DNA of 64,000 bases from Microcoleus sp. bin48.metabat.b7b8b9.023. GTDB lineage: Bacteria; Cyanobacteriota; Cyanobacteriia; Cyanobacteriales; Microcoleaceae. The DNA is taken from NCBI RefSeq assembly GCF_013299185.1, contig NZ_JAAFKG010000047.1, forward strand, positions 1 to 64,000, in the 5' to 3' direction. The notes below the pieces were generated by a model, which saw nothing but the letters and a program-made list of their open reading frames with translations, searched no databases and had not been told where the DNA came from. The first letter of the stretch is position 1, and every line of letters begins with the position of its first letter. Below, one piece after another: positions 1 to 8,478 of this stretch. The position numbers and the translations under genes are program-made.

Positions 1-60
1 AGCTCGATCGCCTGCTTGTCAGCTCGATCGCCTGCTTGTCGGCTCGATCGCCTGATTGTT
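1..60. repeat. 20-base tandem repeat, three copies
   Basis: Three head-to-tail copies of a 20-base unit built around CTCGATCGCCTG; the third copy is diverged at its end. The array touches the window edge, so more copies may lie to the left. It sits beyond the 3' end of the ROCO gene and has no coding potential I can support. Confidence 0.85.
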
Positions 61-115
61 CGTATGATTGAATCAATGACGTGGCGATCGACTGACTCAC
101 TCTTTTAAGATACAA

Positions 116-480
116 GGGGCGGGTTCACCAACCATTTACGATCGCAACGAATAATCTCAAAAACCCGCCCCCACCTACAAACAATAAAAATGTACCGTAA
201 ATTTATTGTGGAATGTTCGTATAAAATGTACCGTAAATTTATTGTGAAATGTTCAGATTTGTAGGGGCGGGTTCACCAACCATTTACGATCGCAATCAAT
301 AATCTCAAAAACCCGCCCCCACCTACGAACAATAAAAATGTACCGTAAATTTATTGTGGAATGTTCGCATAAATTATACCGTAAATTCATGATGGAATGT
401 TCACATAAATTATCGCAGGGAGGGGGCGGGTTTTTGAGATTATTTTAAAAATTCCTAGATGGTTGGTGAACCCGCCCCTA
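116..480. repeat. Dispersed hairpin repeats, three copies plus short spacers
   Basis: Two direct copies (about 116-175 and 261-327) and one inverted copy (about 421-480) of an element whose ends pair: GGGGCGGGTTCACCAACCAT on one side, AAAACCCGCCCC on the other. Between them a shorter motif, ATGTACCGTAAATTTATTGT, recurs four times with variation. This fills the gap downstream of the ROCO gene; no gene is visible in 1-521. Confidence 0.8.
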
Positions 481-521
481 CAGCATTTTGGGATGTTTTT
501 ATGAAACAAACTGCATCTAAT

Positions 522-3500
522 TTACCGTGCGGAAGGTAGCTTGAGTTCAATACCCACTTTTTGACCTAAATCGATCGCACTATTGGCAAAATCAGTCACG
601 CCAGCGACACCAATGCCGATCGCAGTAGCCGCCCCAATCATCGCAGTCAAGCTCTTCTTTAACCTAGCTTTACTCCATTGGCTTTCCGGCTTCTTGATTT
701 CCGCTTCGACATCTTCAATATCAATAATTACCCCTTCGCGGATGTCTTCGGGAAACTGCGTCGCGGTTTCGCGCATTGATGAAATTAGTTGCAGAATTTC
801 CGCAGTATTCGCGTTATTAATTGTAATGCCACCAGAGGCTGTTTGTTGCGCGTTGTCTTTCATTTCGTTGGCAAGCGCCATGCTGCCGATTTGTGCGCCG
901 GAAAAGTTGTTATTTTGAGGAGAATTAGTCATTTTTGCTTCTGCTTTATTAATAATAGGTCTACTAACTGCTAGTTTAGCGATATCTACAAGGTCATCAT
1001 ATTCTCTTCCGTATTTTTCATCGCCCATCTGCCTTCTGCGCCGAAGTTCGATCGACTCATAGCCATCCAACAACGGCCGCAAATCCCAACTCTTTTTAAG
1101 TTTCCCCACCCGCACCTTAGTCTCCCCCATCTCCTCCAATCCTAGCAACTCCTCGTAATCCAGCGGATCGGCATCGGGATAACCCGGAACCGGCACCCAT
1201 TGACTGATTTCCAGATTCGCAAAAGAATTGTGGATTTTGGTAAACGTATCCCGAATCATACTGAGAAAAGAACGCCGCGTCGATTCCCGCCCGCTAACCG
1301 CGATCGAGATTTTTTCATCTTCCGGATCAGACTTAATTCGGGCGATATTATACACCTCAGTGCCTTCCGTGTACTCCAGCATTACCCCCGTGCGCCAGTG
1401 GGTGCTGTTGTGGATTTTCTCGTGCATGAGGACGATGAAACGGGAGAGGATGCTGTCCGGGAGGATGCGGTAGTGATATTGAAATTCCAGGGTTTCGCCT
1501 TCGAGTTGGGTGTTTTCCGGTTCTTCTTTGGGCAAAATGCCGGGGATGAGGAAAGTCGGCGCGTGGCAATGGCTGAGGGGGAAGCAGAGTTGAAATTCGC
1601 CCATCAACTCGGTGAGGCAGTTGTAACGGTGGCTGGGATATTTAGTTGAATCCAGGATGCGGCTGAGATCGGCGTAGGTGAGAATGCCTTTAGTTTTGAC
1701 TTTGAGTGCCTCATCGCTGAGGAGGGCATAGATGCCTTCTGTCACCCAGTGGGGATTGAGAATGTTGGTGGATTGCAGGATGGGGTGTTCGCGGAAGTTG
1801 AGGACAATGCCCAGATTGTGCAGCAGTCCAAGTAGTTGGGTTTGATCGGTTTCTGCGAGGATGTTTTCGGTGGCGCAGATGGTGGCGTATTCGCTGATGC
1901 TGATGAAGTCTTTGTCGAGGTTTTCCAGGCGCTGCTTGACTTGGAACCAGCTTAGCGGCAAAAGGTCGTAAACTTCTTTGAGCTGGGAAATTTCGGTGTG
2001 GATGGCGCTGCGGAGTTCGTCGATTCCGGTGCCGCTTTGGCAGGAGGTTTCGATAATCGCTTTGATGTTGGGATATTTGTCGCGCAAGGCTTTGCGGTTG
2101 AGATCCAGGGGTTGTTCGTCGCACTTGTTGCCGACGAGGATGACGGGGGATGCGTCGCCGAAGCTTTCGATCAGTTTCAGCCAGTATTCGAGGCGGTTTT
2201 CGTCTTCGCTGGTGCGGCAGTTGGAGACTAGGAGGTAGAGGCTGCGTTTGGTGAGGAAAAATTGGTGGGTGGCGTGGTAGATTTCTTGTCCGCCGAAGTC
2301 CCAGACGTTGAGTTTGACTGGTTTGGTGTTAACTGTTATTTGCCAGTTTGTGATGTTGAGTCCGTCGGTTTGGGGTTCGTTGGGGTTGTATTGGTTGTGG
2401 GTGAGGCGGTTGATCAGGGAGGTTTTGCCGACGCTTCCTTGGCCGACGAGGAGGACTTTGGCTTCGTTGAGGGGGAGGACTTTGCCACTGCGGAGTTGGC
2501 GGATGTAGTTGAAGATGGCGGCGGGAGTACCGGGTTTTTCTCTCCAGTTGGCCGGCCCTAGAACTTCTGGAGAAATGGGTAGGGGATTGCGGCGGAGATC
2601 GAGTTTTTCAAGTTTTGGGAGGGTTTCTAAGCATTCGGGAATCTTTTCAATCTGATTGCTGCTGAGGTCAAGTTCTGTCAGATTGAATAATTTGGCGATC
2701 GTTTCTGGGATCTCAGTAATCTGATTATTATAGAGGTCAAGCCGTGTCAGATTTGACAGTAGGGCGATCGCTTCTGGGATCTCAGTAATCTGATTGTTAC
2801 TGAGGAAAAGGTGTGTCAGATTTGACAGTTGAGCAATCGCCTCTGGGATGACGGTAATGTTATTCTGACTGAGATAAAGCTGTGTCAGATTCGACAGTTG
2901 AGCGATCGCATCTGGGATGACGCTAATCTGATTGTAATTAAGGACAAGCCATGTCAGATTCGAGAGTTGGGCTATGGCATCTGGGATGACGCTAATCTGA
3001 TTATTCCAAAGGACAAGCTGTTTCAGATTCGAGAGTTGGGTGATCGCCTCGGGGATGTGTATTATCTGATTGAAACTGAGGTTAAGCTGTGTCAGATTCG
3101 AGAGTTGGGCGATCACCTCTGGGATTATGGTAATGTTATTCTGACTGAGGTCAAGTTCTGTCAGATTGGACAGTTGGGCTATCGCCTCTGGGATTACGGT
3201 AATCTGATTGTAACTGAGGTCAAGCTCTGTCAGATTCGACAGTTGAGCGATCGCCTCTGGGATGACGGTAATCTGATTATAACTAAGGTTAAGCTGTTTT
3301 ATGTTTGACAGTTGGTCAATTCTGTCCGGGATTTCTGGAATCTGATTGCCACCAAGGTTAACCTCCGTCAGGTTGAACAGTTTGCCGAGTATTTCCCAAA
3401 GCTTTGGTAACACTTCTAGGATATTTTCAATCTGATTAAAACTGATGTCAAGTTTTGTCAAATTGGATAATTTGCCGATCGCATCTGGAATTTCTGTTAA

Positions 3501-3839
3501 ACTAATACTGGTTAAATTTAAACTCTCTAATTGCGTCATTTCCAGCAGCGATTCTGGTATTGTCCCGAATGGATTCCCGCTGAGGTCGATCGATCGCAAA
3601 TTTTTCAGTGATCGCAATTCCTCCGGCAGTGTCCTTAATTGATTAGTGATTAGTTTCGGAATCCTTTTATCATTAACATATTGCCATCTCTCCATCTTCC
3701 CCAACACCAACGTCTCAAGCTGCGTGCACTTGCCAATCTCCGGCGGCAATTCCTCCAACCCCAACCCCGCCAAATCCAATTCTGTGGAGCCCTCATCAGC
3801 CGCTTTGTCGATTAACTGCAACAACTCTTCTCGCGTCAT
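522..3839 (-). CDS. ROCO-family protein: leucine-rich repeats, Roc GTPase, COR domain
   Basis: About 1105 residues. The N-terminal 430 or so are leucine-rich repeats of about 23 residues with the pattern LSNLTxLDLSxNQIxxIPEAI, roughly fifteen units. A Ras-of-complex GTPase follows, with P-loop GQGSVGKTS near residue 465, switch motif WDFGGQE and base-recognition motif VGNKCD. A COR region comes next, and the C-terminus has a Gly/Ala-rich possible membrane segment (AMIGAATAIGIGVAGV). ROCO proteins are large GTPases for which COR mediates dimerisation; the cellular role of cyanobacterial members is mostly unknown. An in-frame ATG lies 24 codons upstream at 3911. I chose 3839 because MTREE matches the start (MTRDE) of the LRR gene at 6728-7579 and GGGGAG lies a suitable distance upstream. 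The near-identical LRR units at about 2700-3300 imply recent internal duplication. Confidence 0.93.
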   Translation of the reverse strand: MTREELLQLIDKAADEGSTELDLAGLGLEELPPEIGKCTQLETLVLGKMERWQYVNDKRIPKLITNQLRTLPEELRSLKNLRSIDLSGNPFGTIPESLLEMTQLESLNLTSISLTEIPDAIGKLSNLTKLDISFNQIENILEVLPKLWEILGKLFNLTEVNLGGNQIPEIPDRIDQLSNIKQLNLSYNQITVIPEAIAQLSNLTELDLSYNQITVIPEAIAQLSNLTELDLSQNNITIIPEVIAQLSNLTQLNLSFNQIIHIPEAITQLSNLKQLVLWNNQISVIPDAIAQLSNLTWLVLNYNQISVIPDAIAQLSNLTQLYLSQNNITVIPEAIAQLSNLTHLFLSNNQITEIPEAIALLSNLTRLDLYNNQITEIPETIAKLFNLTELDLSSNQIEKIPECLETLPKLEKLDLRRNPLPISPEVLGPANWREKPGTPAAIFNYIRQLRSGKVLPLNEAKVLLVGQGSVGKTSLINRLTHNQYNPNEPQTDGLNITNWQITVNTKPVKLNVWDFGGQEIYHATHQFFLTKRSLYLLVSNCRTSEDENRLEYWLKLIESFGDASPVILVGNKCDEQPLDLNRKALRDKYPNIKAIIETSCQSGTGIDELRSAIHTEISQLKEVYDLLPLSWFQVKQRLENLDKDFISISEYATICATENILAETDQTQLLGLLHNLGIVLNFREHPILQSTNILNPHWVTEGIYALLSDEALKVKTKGILTYADLSRILDSTKYPSHRYNCLTELMGEFQLCFPLSHCHAPTFLIPGILPKEEPENTQLEGETLEFQYHYRILPDSILSRFIVLMHEKIHNSTHWRTGVMLEYTEGTEVYNIARIKSDPEDEKISIAVSGRESTRRSFLSMIRDTFTKIHNSFANLEISQWVPVPGYPDADPLDYEELLGLEEMGETKVRVGKLKKSWDLRPLLDGYESIELRRRRQMGDEKYGREYDDLVDIAKLAVSRPIINKAEAKMTNSPQNNNFSGAQIGSMALANEMKDNAQQTASGGITINNANTAEILQLISSMRETATQFPEDIREGVIIDIEDVEAEIKKPESQWSKARLKKSLTAMIGAATAIGIGVAGVTDFANSAIDLGQKVGIELKLPSAR

Positions 3840-3914
3840 ATCTTTTGTCTCCCCGTAATCTTCATTTGATTGTGACAGGATTTTTTGCTTGGTGGGGAGT
3901 CGATCGCACACCGT

Positions 3915-4160
3915 AATCTAAGAAACCGGGTTTTTTCCCATATCTACGGCTATCACCAACAATTCTGGCAAAAACCCGGTTTCTGGCTACCCACCATAAT
4001 CTAAGAAACCGGGTTTTTTCCCATATCTACGACTATCGCCAACAATTCTGGCAAAAACCCGGTTTCTGGCCACCCGTGAGAATCTAAGAAACCGGGTTTT
4101 TTCGGTTTTCTACGCTGTCACCAACAATTTTCGCAAAAACCCGGTTTCTAGCCACCCGCG
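3915..4160. repeat. Three tandem copies of an 83-84 base palindromic repeat
   Basis: Units start near 3917, 4001 and 4084. Each opens with CTAAGAAACCGGGTTTTTT and closes with AAAAACCCGGTTTCTGG, so every unit folds as a long hairpin. The same family returns at 4960-5200 and as single copies near 7790, 7915, 7960, 32045 and 32095. It fills the 370-base gap between the ROCO start and the next gene. Confidence 0.9.
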
Positions 4161-4209
4161 CATCAGTCCTCAAGCTATAATGAAGCAGCAACGCAAACTT
4201 ATAGATTCT

Positions 4210-4410
4210 ATGTCCACTATTGAACAAATCGAAGCCGCAATCCTCAATCTACCTCCCGGTGACTATCAAAAATTGGTGCAATGGCTGCTAGATATAGAAT
4301 ATCAACGCTGGAGCGAACAGCTCGAACAAGACATCCTTGGTGGTAAACTCGATACTCTGGCCGAAGAAGCACTAGCTGACTTTGAATCAGGGCAATACCG
4401 GGTCATCTAA
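4210..4410 (+). CDS. Small antitoxin-like protein paired with a RelE/ParE-like toxin
   Basis: 66 residues from MSTIEQIEAAILNLPPG. Acidic and helical, with a core resembling small antitoxins that precede RelE/ParE-type toxins in cyanobacteria. An in-frame ATG ten codons earlier (4180) is less likely because conservation in such proteins begins at the MxxIEQIE segment. Its TAA stop overlaps the ATG of the next gene by one base, the translational coupling usual for toxin-antitoxin pairs. Function is inferred from size and context, not from a diagnostic motif. Confidence 0.65.
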   Translation: MSTIEQIEAAILNLPPGDYQKLVQWLLDIEYQRWSEQLEQDILGGKLDTLAEEALADFESGQYRVI

Positions 4411-4661
4411 TGCACTATACAACCCGCCGTTTTTGGAATTGCTACGCTGCACTCCCAGAAAATGTGCAATCCACCGCCGATCGCGCTTATGAACTTCTCA
4501 AAGTCGATCCTAGTCACCCATCTTTACCTTTCAAAAAAGTTGGCAAATACTGGTCAGTTCGAGCTGGGCAAAGTCATAGAGCTTTGGGTATAGAAATCAA
4601 GCAAGGAATTCTCTGGTTCTGGATTGGTACTCACGCAGAATACGACAAATTAATTAATTAG
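4410..4661 (+). CDS. RelE/ParE-family toxin-like protein
   Basis: 83 residues. The sequence has the compact fold signature of the RelE/ParE superfamily as seen in cyanobacterial relatives: FWNCYAALPENVQ at the start, HPSLPFKKVGKYWSVRAG in the centre, then a strand-rich end (RALGIEI, ILWFWIGTHAEYDKLI). RelE-type members cleave ribosome-bound mRNA and ParE-type members poison gyrase; this sequence does not let me say which. It overlaps the upstream antitoxin candidate by one base, so the two form a two-gene operon between arrays of the AAACCGGGTTT repeat. Confidence 0.75.
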   Translation: MHYTTRRFWNCYAALPENVQSTADRAYELLKVDPSHPSLPFKKVGKYWSVRAGQSHRALGIEIKQGILWFWIGTHAEYDKLIN

Positions 4662-4706
4662 TAAAAGTTTTGTATGCGAGTATTTAAGCGCCATTCCTTT
4701 TATAAT

Positions 4707-4890
4707 GTCTTAAGCTGCGTGCACTTGCCAATCTCCGGCGGCAATTCCTCCAACCCCAACCCCGCCAAATCCAATTCTGTCCAGGCCTCATCTGCCGATG
4801 AGTCGATTAACTGCAACAACTCTTCTCGCGTCATATCTTTTGTCTCCCCGTAGTCTTCATTTGATTGTGACAGGATTTTTTGGTTGGTGG
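4707..4890 (-). pseudogene. Duplicated 5' fragment of the ROCO gene
   Basis: This stretch repeats the 5' end of the ROCO gene (about 3713-3897) almost base for base, with only scattered substitutions. It includes the start region (TCTCGCGTCATATCTTTTG) and the first LRR cap. It stops abruptly; no LRR array, Roc or COR follows, so it cannot make a functional product. Either a segment was copied with the flanking repeats, or a whole paralogue was here and was deleted down to its first 60 codons. The AAACCGGGTTT array follows both copies on the same side. Confidence 0.85.
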
Positions 4891-4892
4891 AT

Positions 4893-4936
4893 AGCAGTTG
4901 ACAGTTGACAGTTGACAGTTGACAGTTGACAGTTAG
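4893..4936. repeat. Heptanucleotide repeat (TTGACAG)n
   Basis: About six direct copies of the seven-base unit CAGTTGA. The same heptamer recurs at 11925-11940 and 32127-32158. Such short tandemly repeated repetitive sequences are typical of filamentous cyanobacteria. Confidence 0.9.
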
Positions 4937-4957
4937 AGTTTCTGGCCACCCGCGACT

Positions 4958-5200
4958 ATCTAAGAAACCGGGTTTTTATGGGTTTCTGCGCTGTCACCAA
5001 TAATTTTCGTAAAAACCCGGTTTCTGGCCACCCGCGAGAATCTAAGAAACCGGGTTTTTTTGAGTTTCTGCGCTATCACCAACAATTTTCGTAAAAACCC
5101 GGTTTCTGGCCACCCGCGAGAATCTAAGAAACCGGGTTTTTTTGAGTTTCTGCGCTATCATCAACAATTGTCGTAAAAACCCGGTTTCTGGCCACCTGTC
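4958..5200. repeat. Second array of the AAACCGGGTTT palindromic repeat
   Basis: Three tandem units of about 82 bases starting near 4960, 5042 and 5124, closely matching the 3915-4160 array (AAGAAACCGGGTTTTT ... AAAACCCGGTTTCTGGCCAC). Together with the ROCO fragment and heptamers it fills the 4662-5304 gap. Confidence 0.9.
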
Positions 5201-5304
5201 CATAATCTGGAGAGGAAAAAAGCTTGGAATGCGAAAAATTTGTTAAACTAGGATTGTTAGCTAGCGAGTCGATAGACCATACTTTGCACGCGAGGTGAAT
5301 CATT

Positions 5305-5538
5305 ATGCTCCAAGCATTTGAAGGGATTTACAGAAATGGAGTTATCGAACTTTTAGAATTTCCTGAAAACATTTATGAAAGCCGCGTCCTAATTACTTTT
5401 TTGACCGCGCCATCCATACCTAAATCGCCTACATTTATCCAGTTTGGAATGTTTGCAGGCACTCAACAATCCACCGAAGCCGATTTCGAGATTTCCCAGT
5501 TTCGAGGGGATGCAGACGATGAATTAGATTGGTCGTAG
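5305..5538 (+). CDS. DUF104/AF2212-like small antitoxin candidate
   Basis: 77 residues opening with MLQAFEGIYRNGVIELLEF, which resembles the short beta-hairpin start of AF2212/DUF104 proteins that accompany PIN-domain toxins. The C-terminus is acidic (DADDELDW). GAGGTG lies about ten bases before the ATG. It ends six bases before a PIN-domain gene, so the two are probably one toxin-antitoxin operon in which this product would neutralise the nuclease and repress the promoter. The family call rests on the N-terminal pattern only. Confidence 0.7.
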   Translation: MLQAFEGIYRNGVIELLEFPENIYESRVLITFLTAPSIPKSPTFIQFGMFAGTQQSTEADFEISQFRGDADDELDWS

Positions 5539-5544
5539 CTGCCG

Positions 5545-5943
5545 ATGAAATATGTAATCGATACCCACGCATTGATTTGGTTTCTCGAAGGAAATCCAAG
5601 ATTGGGGACTCAAGCCCGAGCAATTCTTTCCAATTTGGACAGTCAGCTTGTTTTACCCGCGATCGCCCTTGCTGAAGCTGCATGGATTGTAGAACGAGGA
5701 AAAACATCAATTCCATCTGTGAATGCTTTGTTTAATGCGATTAATAGCGATTCCAGAATCACAGTTTATCCACTCGATCTAACTATCGTCGATCGAACGC
5801 TTAGCTTATTGACTATCCATGAAATGCACGATCGCCAAATTGTCGCAACTGCAATGATTTTGCAAAATCAAGGTGAAACTGTTGCATTGTTGACGTGCGA
5901 TGGAAATATTACAGCTTCAGGTGTAATCTCTGTTATCTGGTGA
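5545..5943 (+). CDS. vapC: PIN-domain ribonuclease toxin (VapC family)
   Basis: 132 residues with the four acidic positions of the PIN nuclease fold: Asp6 in YVIDTHALIW, Glu44 in ALAEAAW, Asp96 in MHDRQIVATA and Asp119 in LLTCDGNI. VapC toxins are Mg-dependent endoribonucleases that cut tRNA or rRNA and stop translation. Length and motif spacing are normal, so this copy appears intact, unlike the frameshifted PIN gene 250 bases downstream. It follows its antitoxin candidate by six bases. Confidence 0.88.
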   Translation: MKYVIDTHALIWFLEGNPRLGTQARAILSNLDSQLVLPAIALAEAAWIVERGKTSIPSVNALFNAINSDSRITVYPLDLTIVDRTLSLLTIHEMHDRQIVATAMILQNQGETVALLTCDGNITASGVISVIW

Positions 5944-5983
5944 TTGTGTTTATAATAAAACAACGGTTAAAAGAGGAAAGCCA

Positions 5984-6184
5984 ATGGTGACAAACCTGAA
6001 TGTGGATACGGCGCTGCTGCAAGAGGCGATCGAACTGACGGGAGAAATGACAATGGAGAATCTAGTTGAAATTGCCTTGCGCGCATACATTCAACGCCTC
6101 AAGCAGATGAAAATCTTAGAACTCTTTGGCGCGATCGACTACGAAGAAAGTTACGATTACAAACAGCAGCGAAATATCGCCTAA
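5984..6184 (+). CDS. vapB: VapB-type antitoxin
   Basis: 66 residues, MVTNLNVDTALLQEAIELTG then TMENLVEIALRAYIQRLKQ: the ribbon-helix-helix VapB pattern (short beta strand, two helices) followed by an acidic toxin-binding tail. AGAGGAAAG precedes the ATG. The partner gene starts eleven bases after its stop and carries a frameshift, so this antitoxin may now be an orphan, free only for autoregulation or cross-talk. Confidence 0.82.
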   Translation: MVTNLNVDTALLQEAIELTGEMTMENLVEIALRAYIQRLKQMKILELFGAIDYEESYDYKQQRNIA

Positions 6185-6194
6185 GTATCCCGTC

Positions 6195-6604
6195 ATGAAT
6201 GTAATTGTCGATACGGCTATTTGGTCGTTAGCGTTGCGCCGGAATTCTCCCGAATTGAATTCTGCTGTGGTGAATCAATTGCGATCGCTCATTGCCAATG
6301 GTCGAGTTATAATGCTCGGAAGCATCCGACAAGAGATTTTGTCTGGTGTTCGCACTTCCGAACAATTTGCGATCGTCTCCGCAACACCTTACAAGCTTTT
6401 CCAGACTTGAATTTAGTTGAGGCAGACTACGAAATCGCTGCTCAATTTTCTAACACTTGTCGTCGCAATGGTATCCAAGGTTCAAATACTGATTTTCTGA
6501 TCTGTGCTGCTGCCCATCGTCGCAGCTATTCCATTTTTACAACCGATCGAGATTTCCACAATTTTCAAGCTCATATTCCTGTCAAGTTTCTAGAAGTTGA
6601 GTAA
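6195..6604 (+). pseudogene. vapC: VapC PIN-domain toxin, frameshifted
   Basis: The reading frame opens at ATG 6195 with MNVIVDTAIWSLALRR (PIN Asp6) and runs to SGVRTSEQF near 6370. It then goes off into a short tail that ends at 6410. The expected continuation, RLRNTLQAFPDLNLVEADYE and NTDFLICAAAHRR with the distal acidic residues, is in another frame and runs cleanly to 6604. One base is missing, or two are extra, at about 6368-6375 inside TTGCGATCGTC. Unless there is programmed frameshifting or a sequence error, the toxin is inactive. Confidence 0.82.
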
Positions 6605-6727
6605 AAATGGCGATCGCAAAATCTACACTCTTAATACAGCCTCACCCTTTCTATCATCGGTTTGATGAGAAACTATCATGCGATCGACTTGTTCGCGGTG
6701 GCGATCGCTCCACCGATCGTATCAAAT

Positions 6728-7579
6728 TTACCTTAGAATCGGATTGCCCCGCAAATCGAGTTTTTCTAGATTCTCCATACAGTCGATCGCCCTTGGGATT
6801 GCTGTAATCTGATTATCATTCAGGTAAAGCTGTCTCAGATTCGACATTTGGGCGAGATTCTCAGGAATTTCTGTAATTTGATTGCTGCTGAGGTAAAGCT
6901 GTGACAGATTCGAGAGTTGGGCGAGATCCTCTGGAATTGCTGTAATCTGATTGTATCGCAGGTAAAGCTCTGTCAAATGCGACAATTGGGCGAGATCCTC
7001 TGGGATTACTGCAATCTGATTTTTACTGAGATTAAGCTGTATCAAATTCGCTAATTTTCCTAGCGCCTCTGGGATAGCGGCAATCTGATTGTTCGTGAGG
7101 TAAAGCTTTGTCAAATTCGACAATTGGGCGAGAGATTCTGGGATTTCGGCAATCTGATTATTATATAGGTCGAGGTCTGTCAGATTCGACAATTGGGCGA
7201 GAGAGTCTGGGATTTCGGTAATCTGATTGTAACTGAGATCGAGCAGTTTCAGCTTTGAGAGTTTTCCGAGTGCCTCGGGGATGACAGCAATCCGATTATT
7301 ATAGAGGTCAAGGTCTGTCAGATTCGATAGTTGGGCGATAAAATCTGGGATTGCTGCAATCTGATTGTAACTTAAGTCAAGCACTGACAGATGCGATAGT
7401 TGGCAGATAATTTCTGGGATTTCTGTTAAACCTATATTGCTTAAATCTAAACTTTCAAGCTGCGTACATTTGCCAATCTCCGGTGGCAATTCCGGCAAGT
7501 CCAATCCCGACAAATCAAGTTTTGTAAATTTTTTATCAGTAGCTAGATTAATTCGTCGTAGTGCTTCATCGCGCGTCAT
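6728..7579 (-). CDS. Leucine-rich repeat protein without GTPase domain
   Basis: 283 residues, almost entirely LRR: an N-terminal cap (MTRDEALRRINLATDK, then LPPEIGKCTQLESLDLS) and about ten 23-residue units of the form LSNLTDLDLYNNQIAEIPE. The end, MENLEKLDLRGNPILR, matches the point in the ROCO protein (LPKLEKLDLRRNPLP) where the LRR block gives way to the Roc GTPase. So it looks like a ROCO-type gene cut off at that junction, or a free-standing LRR adaptor. LRR blocks bind proteins; the partner is unknown. No signal peptide, so probably cytoplasmic. Confidence 0.88.
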   Translation of the reverse strand: MTRDEALRRINLATDKKFTKLDLSGLDLPELPPEIGKCTQLESLDLSNIGLTEIPEIICQLSHLSVLDLSYNQIAAIPDFIAQLSNLTDLDLYNNRIAVIPEALGKLSKLKLLDLSYNQITEIPDSLAQLSNLTDLDLYNNQIAEIPESLAQLSNLTKLYLTNNQIAAIPEALGKLANLIQLNLSKNQIAVIPEDLAQLSHLTELYLRYNQITAIPEDLAQLSNLSQLYLSSNQITEIPENLAQMSNLRQLYLNDNQITAIPRAIDCMENLEKLDLRGNPILR

Positions 7580-8478
7580 ATCCTTAGTCTCCGCGTGTGT
7601 TTCCCCGTCATCTTGTTTCTATTCGGGCAGGAATTGGGAAGATCCGGAAAAATTGGCGCGTCGATATAAGGAATGAAAAATCAATAACTTGCACAATTAC
7701 AGCCCAGAAGCCTTGATGCGAGGTAGAGTATTCCTCAAATTAGTCACCTTATTTATTTTTCATTCCTAAGGAACCGCATCAAGGTGAGAAACCGGGTTTC
7801 TATCATAAATAAACGTCCAAAATTGTCATTGCGAGGCACGAAGCAATCTTAGTCTTGGCGATTGGTTCGTGCCTCGCAATAACATATATCAGTTATTTGT
7901 GCATCTGGCGAGAAACAGGGTTTCTATGAGTTCATGGTTGGGTGACGATAAATATGGAAAGAAACCGGGTTTCTGAGGTATGTGTTACCAAGAGAACGCA
8001 AATGATGCTAGGCTTGGCATAGAAACTTGTTTGTTTTTGACACTCTCAGGGCTAAAGCCGCTGAGATTCTGCTGACAGAATAACTTTAATTATTACTAAA
8101 GTCTGATTCTCGCTACGATGGCCAAGCACCGTCTACTTAGTCGCCCAAATCAAGTTTGGGTTTCTAGCTACTTTTGTCATTTTAACGCTTTCTGAACCAT
8201 CACTAAGCCAAAATGCGGTACGCTCAACAACCTGCTATTATTTGCCCTTTACTGTCATACTGTCATCAAGCTTGTGCCTAACCGTTGTTTCCAGGGGCGG
8301 GAATTTCTCCGTACTAGGATGTCTCAACACGTAGATGTTTGTTCTTACTCACTTGTCGAACATAATACAATATTTCAATAAAAATAGCAACAAGAAAGAA
8401 CATGGGGACTTCAGTCCCCGTGCCGCTTCCCTCTCAGGACTAAAGTCGCTGAGTTTCCCGCATCCGGTATTAATTTTT
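7580..8478. other. Intergenic region with several dispersed repeats
   Basis: No supportable gene. It holds solitary AAACCGGGTTTC elements (near 7790, 7915, 7960) and a perfect-ended hairpin at 7828-7880 (ATTGCGAGGCACGAAGCAATC pairing with its complement). A block at about 8190-8330 resembles 33980-34130 (shared GGTACGCTCAACAACCTGC and TTTGCCCTTTA). A GGGGACTTCAGTCCCC palindrome lies at 8403-8418. An open frame running into the aspartoacylase from 8335 passes through these repeats and is not part of the gene. Confidence 0.75.

Noticed and set aside
2829-3308. Plus-strand repetitive open frame opposite the ROCO LRR block
   Set aside because: It is the antisense shadow of the LRR repeats; the minus-strand frame has clear domains.
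8335-8478. N-terminal extension of the aspartoacylase
   Set aside because: The extra 48 codons run through dispersed repeats, and the family begins at the MNQIKRVAIVGG segment.
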